Origin: a bacterium | Lineage (GTDB): Bacteria; Bacteroidota; Bacteroidia; Bacteroidales; Muribaculaceae | DNA: 20,564 nt | Reading direction: 5' to 3' | Assembly: GCA_004561555.1 (NCBI GenBank) | Contig: SFVH01000029.1 | Location: forward strand, 1-20,564 | Shown here: positions 14,996 to 20,564 of the stretch, one piece after another | How positions within the stretch are numbered: the stretch's first letter is position 1 | Layout of the letters: every line of letters begins with the position of its first letter | The notes under the pieces: model-generated | What the model was told of the DNA's origin: nothing | Seen by the model: only the letters and a program-made list of their open reading frames with translations | Database searches by the model: none | Translations under genes and position numbers: made by a program

Positions 14996-15688
14996 TTAAA
15001 GTTGTGCATATTGAAGGGTAAACACAATAGCCTCGATGGCAAACAAGCCGATGGCAATAGTTGCCCACCAGTTGCCGAGGGTGCGAAGGCGAGGTATCCA
15101 ATTACCGTTGGAAGCGCCGAGCGATTGAAATGCGCTCCAGAAACCATGGGTCATGTGGAACCACAATGCTACCAAGCCCACAAGGTAAACCGGAAGAGTC
15201 CACAATTGGCTGAATGCGTTTTTGATGTGGTACATACCGTCGGCAGCGTAGAGCGCTGCGCCGCTACATTCTTCACAGCCGGCCATGTGACCGATTTCAA
15301 CAAGTTGCATTTTTGCCCAAAATTGCACGAAGTGTACAACCATAAATGCTACGACAACGATGCCGAGCACGAGCATGTTTTGCGATGCCCATTCCACGCT
15401 TTTAGGACGAGCGGTGACAGCATACTTGTCGTTGCCGCGAGCCTTGCGGTTTTGCATCGACAGCCAGAAAGCGTAGATGATGTGCACCAAGAAGCCGGCA
15501 GCGAGCACGGCTGTACCTGCAAGTGCATACCAATTAGCGCCCAAAAACTCACAAATCATGTTGTAAGCTTCTCCGGAAATCAGCGCCACCACATTCATTA
15601 ATACGTGAAAGGTCACAAATAGGAGCAGGAAAAGTCCGGTCAACGACATGACCACTTTTCTTCCTAAAGATGAATTTGTTAACCACAT
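14996..15688 (-). CDS. frdC: Fumarate reductase/succinate dehydrogenase cytochrome b subunit
   Basis: 230 residues. The membrane anchor carries haem b and the menaquinol site. Five hydrophobic segments are visible (about 10-33, 54-77, 103-125, 163-183 and 203-225), the single-polypeptide layout of the Bacillus/Wolinella type. Candidate axial haem ligands are His28, His69, His119 and His178 (His181 is an alternative). A loop between segments 3 and 4 holds CEEC (Cys138/Cys141), in a position that would face one side of the membrane. It is the first gene of frdCAB, with a good -7 box and a 5' leader of about 65 nt. The sequence start MWLTNSSLGRKVVMSLTG fits the family. Confidence 0.94.
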   Translation of the reverse strand: MWLTNSSLGRKVVMSLTGLFLLLFVTFHVLMNVVALISGEAYNMICEFLGANWYALAGTAVLAAGFLVHIIYAFWLSMQNRKARGNDKYAVTARPKSVEWASQNMLVLGIVVVAFMVVHFVQFWAKMQLVEIGHMAGCEECSGAALYAADGMYHIKNAFSQLWTLPVYLVGLVALWFHMTHGFWSAFQSLGASNGNWIPRLRTLGNWWATIAIGLFAIEAIVFTLQYAQL

Positions 15689-15760
15689 AGTAGTTCTGAA
15701 AATTTAGTTATTAATAAGTTGAGTAATATTTTTCGATTCTCGGTAAAACGGTTTATTGTG

Positions 15761-15768
15761 CAAAGTTA
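15761..15768 (-). promoter_or_regulatory. Promoter -7 box of frdCAB
   Basis: On the minus strand it reads TAACTTTG, a full TAnnTTTG match, 72 bp before the frdC ATG. About 20 nt upstream is TTTC, one base off the -33 TTTG. Predicted transcription start near 15754. Confidence 0.65.
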
Positions 15769-15860
15769 CTTTTTTAACTCTGAATAACGAAATTATTCCG
15801 TAATTTTTTTGTCGTTTTGTTTTACGTTTTTGGCTTCACAGACTACAATGAGGCTGAAAG

Positions 15861-15892
15861 TTGCGGTATCATCAAGTTTTTTTATACCTTTA
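15861..15892 (+). promoter_or_regulatory. Probable promoter of the helicase gene
   Basis: TTG (15861-15863) and TACCTTTA (15885-15892, one mismatch to TAnnTTTG) are separated by 21 nt. The start would fall near 15899, leaving only about 10 nt before the ATG. It is divergent from the frd promoter, with about 90 bp between the two -7 regions. Confidence 0.4.
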
Positions 15893-15908
15893 CATCTCCA
15901 AATCTTGA

Positions 15909-17624
15909 ATGATGATTAATATCACAGACATTATCCAATTTTTTGCCGAGGAGGCGGAAACGGCCAATTCAGCTTGGCGCACCTTTATGGCTCTGCCCAC
16001 AAAGGAGAGAGTGAGCCTTCTGAAGACTATCGAGGGTGTGGTTTTGACGGATGACGATTATGGCAAAAATGAGGAGGGCGACCAACTCTTCAAAGCGGTG
16101 TGTGAAAAAAACATCTCCGAGATTAAAGAGGGCGAACCGCTGTTTCTCCACTCGGAGGGCAAGTTGTCGGGGTTAGACTGTTACATCGAGGAATATGGCG
16201 AAGACGATGATATGATGATTGCCGTGTCGAGATTTGCCACAGCTTCCGTGAAAGACTATCTCGGGAAACCGTTGATTTTGGATAAGCGCTGTGTGGATTT
16301 GCGCAAAAACGTATATGACAAATTCCTTGTGGAGCTTGACCAAAGCCGACTCAACAGCCCCGTACCATTCAACAACGTCGTTGCGACACAATTTCAGAGG
16401 AAGGAAGTGTGTGAGGCGGAGCTGGAGAAAACGCAGCGAAAGTTTAATCTGCAATTCACAGCCAACCAGCGTCTTGCCGTGCTCAATGCGATGTCAGCCT
16501 CCGACTATTATCTCATACAAGGGCCTCCCGGCTCCGGCAAATCGTTTGTTCTGGGCTTGATTATCTTGGAGGAAGTGATATGGGCTAAACATAATGTTAT
16601 TGTCATCGGCCCCAACCACAAGGCGGTGAACAATGCCTTGGAGCAACTGCTGAAATACAATGTCGTTTGCGAAGCCTACAAGCTGGGACAAAGCTACAAC
16701 CGTCCTACTCTCACTGTAGAGCGAAATGGTGTTATCAGGGAAATCAGCAACATTCAGTATCTCAACTTGGAAAAATTTGAAAACTCTGCAAATAGTTGGG
16801 TAATCGGAATGACGCCTCACTCTCTCTACACTTCTCGCGCCCGAGGATTGACGTGCCACACTCTCATCATCGACGAAGCGGGACAAATGCCTATCCCTAT
16901 AGCTCTGATGGGGATAATAAAGGCTGAAAAGGTGATTTTCTCAGGCGACCACAAGCAGTTGCCTCCCATCATTCAGTCGGATAAGGTGAGCTCCGAGCTG
17001 AAACAGTCGGCATTTCATTATCTGATGCGCCCCGACAACAGCATTATGCTCGACTGCAGCTTTCGTATGTGTGGCAAAATCTGCAAGTTTGTATCGGAGC
17101 TGTTCTACGACGGCAAGCTGACGGCTCATCGCAATAACAACGGCGACAAGGTGGTGTGCGACAATCCTGTGTTGAGCTTCGACACGCCCATCGTTGCCAA
17201 GAAGATATACCACAATGGCAAGCAAACTTCAGAAGAAGAAGCCAAATGGATTGTAGAGGTGGTGAAGCAGTATATCCAACTGGGTCTTAGCGCCAACGAC
17301 ATCGCCATATTGGCACCATTTCGAGCGCAGTCGCAGGTTGTCAGACGCCGGCTCAAGTTCTCTATGCGCGACATCGACCCCTCTTTGTGGCGTTTAATAG
17401 TAGCAGACACTGTCGACAAGATGCAAGGACAGGAACGCGAGGTGATTATCTACTCAATGACCGCCGGCGATGCCGACTACATCAATGAGATGCACGATTT
17501 TCTCTTCAATCACAACAAGATAAACGTGGCATTCTCTCGCGCCCGCTCCAAGCTCATCATCGTGGGCAGTCCGCAAAGCCTCAACGCCATCCCTCACCTC
17601 TCTCGCCACGCTCTGACACTCTAA
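15909..17624 (+). CDS. Superfamily 1 (UPF1/DNA2-like) ATP-dependent helicase
   Basis: 571 residues. The helicase core has the Q-motif (FTANQRLAV, Gln187), Walker A GPPGSGKS (205-212), motif II DEAG (322-325), motif III GDHKQLPP (346-353), Arg386 (LDCSFRM), motif V TVDKMQGQE (501-509) and motif VI NVAFSRAR (539-546). This set is typical of the AAA_11/AAA_12 pair found in UPF1, SMUBP-2 and DNA2. The first 180 residues are a separate acidic region I do not recognise, and no nuclease domain is fused. It should move on DNA or RNA using ATP; the biological role is unknown. It is a lone gene between frd and the phoH operon, with no partner that would mark it as a defence system. Either ATG at 15909 or 15912 could be used. 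Confidence 0.9.
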   Translation: MMINITDIIQFFAEEAETANSAWRTFMALPTKERVSLLKTIEGVVLTDDDYGKNEEGDQLFKAVCEKNISEIKEGEPLFLHSEGKLSGLDCYIEEYGEDDDMMIAVSRFATASVKDYLGKPLILDKRCVDLRKNVYDKFLVELDQSRLNSPVPFNNVVATQFQRKEVCEAELEKTQRKFNLQFTANQRLAVLNAMSASDYYLIQGPPGSGKSFVLGLIILEEVIWAKHNVIVIGPNHKAVNNALEQLLKYNVVCEAYKLGQSYNRPTLTVERNGVIREISNIQYLNLEKFENSANSWVIGMTPHSLYTSRARGLTCHTLIIDEAGQMPIPIALMGIIKAEKVIFSGDHKQLPPIIQSDKVSSELKQSAFHYLMRPDNSIMLDCSFRMCGKICKFVSELFYDGKLTAHRNNNGDKVVCDNPVLSFDTPIVAKKIYHNGKQTSEEEAKWIVEVVKQYIQLGLSANDIAILAPFRAQSQVVRRRLKFSMRDIDPSLWRLIVADTVDKMQGQEREVIIYSMTAGDADYINEMHDFLFNHNKINVAFSRARSKLIIVGSPQSLNAIPHLSRHALTL

Positions 17625-17677
17625 ATACAGCGTTGCATGTTTTCATAGAAATCGTGGATTGTTTATAGGATTTTTTG

Positions 17678-17685
17678 TAACTTTG
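17678..17685 (+). promoter_or_regulatory. Promoter -7 box of phoH-purC-menG
   Basis: TAACTTTG is a full TAnnTTTG match, identical to the frd box, 18 bp before the phoH ATG at 17704. The predicted start near 17691 leaves a very short leader. A TTG lies at 17659-17661, but at a 16-nt spacing that is shorter than usual. Confidence 0.65.
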
Positions 17686-17703
17686 CGGCGAATAACGGAA
17701 ATC

Positions 17704-18699
17704 ATGATTGAACGAATAATAGTAATCGACAACGTCGACCCGGTGGTGTTTTATGGGGTGAACAACTCCAATATGCAGTTGATACGCAATTTATTCCCCA
17801 AATTGCGCATTGCAGCACGAGGCAACCTCATCAAAGTGCTTGGCGACGATGAAGAAACGGCTACGTTTGAAAAAAACATCAAAGAGCTGGAAGATTATTG
17901 CGCCAAATACAATCAATTAGGCGAAGACGTTATTCTCGACGTGGTGAAAGGCAAGCCCCCGAAAGAGCTGAAGATGGACGACGTGATTATCTACGGCGTC
18001 AACGGCAAGCCCATCCAAGGACGCTCCGCCAACCAGCAGAAGCTCGTGCGCGCATTTCAAGACAACGACCTTACCTTCGCTTTAGGTCCGGCGGGAACGG
18101 GCAAGACCTATGTGGCTATCGCAATGGCGGTAAGAGCATTAAAAAATCGAGAAGTGAAGAAAGTGATACTCTCGCGTCCGGCAGTGGAAGCCGGAGAGAA
18201 GTTGGGCTTTCTGCCGGGCGACATGAAAGACAAAATCGACCCATACCTTCAGCCTCTCTATGATGCGCTGGAAGATATGATACCGGCAGCCAAACTGCGA
18301 GAATATATGGAAACGGGAGTGATACAGATAGCACCCCTTGCTTTTATGCGCGGACGCACGCTCAACGATGCCGTGATTATCCTCGACGAGGCGCAAAACA
18401 CCACAACCCATCAGATAAAGATGTTTCTCACACGCCTGGGCATGAATGCAAAAATGGTGGTGACCGGCGACGTGACACAAATCGACCTGCCTCGCACCAC
18501 CGTCTCCGGATTGGTGCAAGCGCTGAGAGTGTTGCGCGAGGTGCCGGGTGTGGGGCGTGTGCAATTTGAAAAGAAAGACATCGTGCGCCACCCCTTGGTG
18601 CAACGCATCGTGGAAGCATATGAGCGACACGACGAGGAGCAACGAGCACTGCGCATCGCCGAAAAAACAAACAACAACGAAATCTCTACTTCTAAATAA
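17704..18699 (+). CDS. phoH: PhoH-family ATPase
   Basis: 331 residues. A cytoplasmic P-loop ATPase of the PhoH/PhoL family, related to the helicase fold and linked in other bacteria to RNA metabolism and ribosome-associated functions; its exact job is unsettled. Walker A is GPAGTGKT (128-135), Walker B ILDEAQN (226-232), and further family blocks are 'LSRPAVEAGEKLGFLPGD', 'PLAFMRGRTL' and 'VTGDVTQIDLP'. The N-terminal 110 residues include a small domain typical of the PhoL type. The ATG at 17704 is preferred: an open frame continues upstream to a TTG at 17659, but that part contains the promoter box. It is the first gene of an operon with purC (10 bp) and menG. Confidence 0.93.
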   Translation: MIERIIVIDNVDPVVFYGVNNSNMQLIRNLFPKLRIAARGNLIKVLGDDEETATFEKNIKELEDYCAKYNQLGEDVILDVVKGKPPKELKMDDVIIYGVNGKPIQGRSANQQKLVRAFQDNDLTFALGPAGTGKTYVAIAMAVRALKNREVKKVILSRPAVEAGEKLGFLPGDMKDKIDPYLQPLYDALEDMIPAAKLREYMETGVIQIAPLAFMRGRTLNDAVIILDEAQNTTTHQIKMFLTRLGMNAKMVVTGDVTQIDLPRTTVSGLVQALRVLREVPGVGRVQFEKKDIVRHPLVQRIVEAYERHDEEQRALRIAEKTNNNEISTSK

Positions 18700-18709
18700 A
18701 AACTTACTT

Positions 18710-19663
18710 ATGGCAACGACTTTAGTAAACACCGATTTCCACTTTCCCGGACAACAGTCCGTATATCATGGGAAAGTGAGAGATGTCTATGACATTAACG
18801 ACGACTTGATGGTGATGGTAGCCACCGACCGCATCTCGGCATTCGACGTGATTCTCCCGAAGGGAATACCTTTTAAGGGGCAAGTGCTCAACCAGATTGC
18901 AGCCACCTTCCTCGATGCCACCGCCGATATCGTGCCCAACTGGAAGCTCGCCACCCCCGACCCTATGGTCACCGTGGGCTTGAAATGCGAGGGCTTCCGT
19001 GTGGAAATGATAATCCGCGGCTATCTCACGGGTAGCGCTTGGCGCGAATATCAAGCAGGCTGTCGCTCGCTCTGCGGAGTGACCCTACCCGAAGGAATGA
19101 AAGAAAACGAACGTTTCCCCGAGCCCATCATCACCCCAACCACTAAAGCCGATGCCGGACACGACGAAAATATCTCTCGCGAGGAAATCATCGCCCAAGG
19201 CATTGTCAGCAAAGAAGACTACGAGACTATGGAACGCTACACTCGCGCTCTCTTCGCTCGCGGCACAGAAATGGCAGCCAAGAAGGGGCTTATCCTCGTG
19301 GACACCAAATATGAGTTTGGCAAACGCGACGGCAAGGTGATACTCATCGACGAAATCCACACTCCCGACTCGTCGCGCTACTTCTATGCCGACGGCTACG
19401 AGGAGCGGTTTGCCAAAGGCGAGCCACAAAAGCAACTGTCGAAGGAGTTTGTGCGCCAATGGCTCATCGAACACGACTTTATGGGCAAAGCCGGACAGCA
19501 AGTGCCGGAAATGACCGACGACTACTGCCAATCGGTGGCTAACCGATACATTGAGCTTTACGAACACATCGTAGGCGAGAAATTCATTCCGGCGGAAGAC
19601 GGAGATATTGCTTCACGCATCGAAAAGAATGTTACCGACTATCTGGCAACACTGAAACGATAA
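18710..19663 (+). CDS. purC: Phosphoribosylaminoimidazole-succinocarboxamide (SAICAR) synthase
   Basis: 317 residues, the longer form of the enzyme. It joins CAIR and aspartate with ATP to make SAICAR in de novo purine synthesis in the cytoplasm. Family blocks seen in order are YHGKVRDVYD (ATP-binding glycine loop region), ATDRISAFDVILPKGIPFKG, EGFRVEMIIRGYLTGSAWREY, 'PEPIITPTTKADAGHDENIS', LVDTKYEFG and LIDEIHTPDSSRYF (acidic and substrate-binding residues). The frame is open upstream to 18548 inside phoH, but similarity to the family starts at MATTLVNTDF, so 18710 is the start, 10 bp after the phoH stop. Confidence 0.96.
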   Translation: MATTLVNTDFHFPGQQSVYHGKVRDVYDINDDLMVMVATDRISAFDVILPKGIPFKGQVLNQIAATFLDATADIVPNWKLATPDPMVTVGLKCEGFRVEMIIRGYLTGSAWREYQAGCRSLCGVTLPEGMKENERFPEPIITPTTKADAGHDENISREEIIAQGIVSKEDYETMERYTRALFARGTEMAAKKGLILVDTKYEFGKRDGKVILIDEIHTPDSSRYFYADGYEERFAKGEPQKQLSKEFVRQWLIEHDFMGKAGQQVPEMTDDYCQSVANRYIELYEHIVGEKFIPAEDGDIASRIEKNVTDYLATLKR

Positions 19664-19666
19664 CAA

Positions 19667-20407
19667 ATGGACTATAAGGCAGAGAAAATCACTCCCTATG
19701 GGAGCAACGAAAGCAAAACCGAACAGGTGCGAGAAATGTTTGACAGCATAGCCCCGGTCTACGATTTTATGAACCGGGCGATGACTTTCGGCATCGACAA
19801 GCTGTGGCGACGCAAGGCGGTAAAGATGATGCGTCGCTATGAGCCAACGACACTGCTCGATGTGGCAACCGGCACCGGCGACTTTGCTATGCTTCTCTGT
19901 CGGATGTTGAAACTGAAGCGGCTCGTCGGCATCGACTTGTCGGAAAACATGCTGGAGATAGCGTGCAAGAAAGCGGAGAAAGCCGGACTGACCGACATCA
20001 CCTCCTTTGAACAAGGCGACTGCTTGGCGTTATGCTACGACGAGGGCTCGTTTGACGCCGTAACAGTGGCTTACGGGGTGCGCAACTTCGAGCACTTGGA
20101 GCAGGGTTATAAAGAGATGTACCGAGTGTTGAAGCGCGGAGGGGTGCTTTGTGTGATAGAGTTGTCTACTCCTCGCAATCCTTTCATTCATGCTCTCTAC
20201 AACTTCTACACCCGGCGGCTAATACCTCTTTTCGGACGTAGCATCTCTAAAGACGCTCGCGCCTACAGCTATTTGCCGGAAAGCATCGCAGCAGTGCCTC
20301 AAGGCGATGAAATGCTCACCATTATGCAACGTGTGGGCTTCACCGACTGTCGCTACCGCACCCTCACCTTCTCCACATGCACCATCTATCTCGGTGTGAA
20401 GCCTTAA
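19667..20407 (+). CDS. menG: Demethylmenaquinone methyltransferase (UbiE/MenG)
   Basis: 246 residues. An SAM-dependent methyltransferase that completes menaquinone by methylating demethylmenaquinone. SAM motif I is LLDVATGTGDF (63-73), the post-I region LVGIDLSENMLE, and the UbiE signature is VAYGVRNFEHLEQGYKEMYRVLKRGGV (about 134-160). The N-terminal 'VREMFDSIAPVYDFMNRAMTFGIDKLWR' is also diagnostic of the UbiE family. The ATG is 3 bp after the purC stop, so it is almost certainly cotranscribed and perhaps translationally coupled. Anaerobic Bacteroidales use menaquinone rather than ubiquinone, hence menG. The product serves as the electron carrier for the FrdCAB complex encoded upstream in this window. 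Confidence 0.95.
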   Translation: MDYKAEKITPYGSNESKTEQVREMFDSIAPVYDFMNRAMTFGIDKLWRRKAVKMMRRYEPTTLLDVATGTGDFAMLLCRMLKLKRLVGIDLSENMLEIACKKAEKAGLTDITSFEQGDCLALCYDEGSFDAVTVAYGVRNFEHLEQGYKEMYRVLKRGGVLCVIELSTPRNPFIHALYNFYTRRLIPLFGRSISKDARAYSYLPESIAAVPQGDEMLTIMQRVGFTDCRYRTLTFSTCTIYLGVKP

Positions 20408-20432
20408 TGCCAAGTCAACTCCACACAATAAT

Positions 20433-20476
20433 AATTATGGTCGCCTTCGTAGCAATGAGGGCGACCATAATTTTTT
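20433..20476. terminator. Intrinsic terminator of phoH-purC-menG, probably bidirectional
   Basis: AATTATGGTCGCC (20433-20445) pairs perfectly with GGCGACCATAATT (20460-20472) around a 14-nt loop, followed by TTTT. It sits 25 bp after the menG stop. Just beyond it on the other side ends a minus-strand frame, so the hairpin may serve both convergent genes. Confidence 0.88.
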
Positions 20477-20564
20477 ATGTTAGCAAAAGATTAAAAATGT
20501 AGCCGGAAAGAATAATGAAAAACGCTACGGTGCCAAAAAATATGATAATCAGCCTCCACGACAT
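20475..20564 (-). CDS. End of a minus-strand membrane ORF at the window edge (partial or very short)
   Basis: The minus strand is open from the right edge to TAA at 20477-20475. It encodes a 29-residue stretch, MSWRLIIIFFGTVAFF followed by IILSGYIFNLLLT, which is one hydrophobic segment. The ATG falls exactly on the last three bases, so I cannot tell whether this is a complete tiny protein or the C-terminus of a larger membrane protein. The stop lies directly against the shared terminator hairpin, as expected for a real convergent gene end. No function can be assigned. Confidence 0.45.
   Translation of the reverse strand: MSWRLIIIFFGTVAFFIILSGYIFNLLLT

Noticed and set aside
18548..18709. N-terminal extension of purC into phoH
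   Set aside because: The extra 54 residues are out-of-frame phoH sequence; family similarity begins at the ATG at 18710.
1..20564. CRISPR array, tRNA, rRNA, insertion sequence, integrase or defence island
   Set aside because: No regularly spaced direct repeats, no tRNA-like cloverleaf or CCA end noticed, no transposase or recombinase motif, and the only nucleic-acid enzymes are a lone helicase and PhoH.

Overview
The window looks like a Bacteroidales chromosome segment. I would guess a gut Muribaculaceae-like or Bacteroides-like genome, but family level is inference. Four signs support this. Secreted proteins end in type IX secretion (T9SS/Por) sorting domains of the '...GxYxVxV...KxxxK' kind. 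Several genes are preceded by the Bacteroidetes -7 promoter box TAnnTTTG. Shine-Dalgarno sequences are largely absent. An RprX/RprY two-component pair and a fumarate reductase of the FrdCAB type are present.

Layout. (1) Positions 1-9470 form a surface/secretome block. It holds the C-terminal tail of one T9SS cargo protein on the + strand, then three large minus-strand T9SS cargo genes. These are a subtilisin-like protease and a 1236-residue leucine-rich-repeat protein in one operon (20 bp apart), and a separately promoted 906-residue protein built from tandem beta-rich modules. The 370-bp gap between the first two genes contains a long nested-helix structure flanked by terminators on both sides, which may be an unannotated structured RNA. 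(2) Positions 9471-12045 hold an AT-rich intergenic region and the rprX-rprY histidine kinase/response regulator operon (+). (3) Positions 12046-15688 hold two terminator hairpins between convergent genes, then frdC-frdA-frdB (transcribed on the minus strand) with a TAACTTTG promoter box. (4) Positions 15909-17624 hold a stand-alone superfamily 1 UPF1-like helicase (+). (5) Positions 17704-20407 hold a tight + strand operon phoH-purC-menG ending at a strong hairpin terminator, with the end of a minus-strand membrane ORF at the window edge.

How the genes relate. FrdCAB reduces fumarate with electrons from menaquinol, and MenG/UbiE makes the last methylation in menaquinone synthesis, so two parts of the same anaerobic respiratory chain lie within 5 kb. 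PhoH and PurC share an operon with MenG by spacing only; no common pathway is implied. The T9SS proteins would be exported by machinery encoded elsewhere.

Most of the window is conserved core genome. I see no CRISPR array, insertion sequence, tRNA, rRNA or prophage, and no clear new multi-gene system. The items most worth a second look are the candidate structured RNA at about 259-430 and the threefold modular architecture of two secreted proteins. Three genes also have start sites that promoter or operon context places downstream of the longest open frame.
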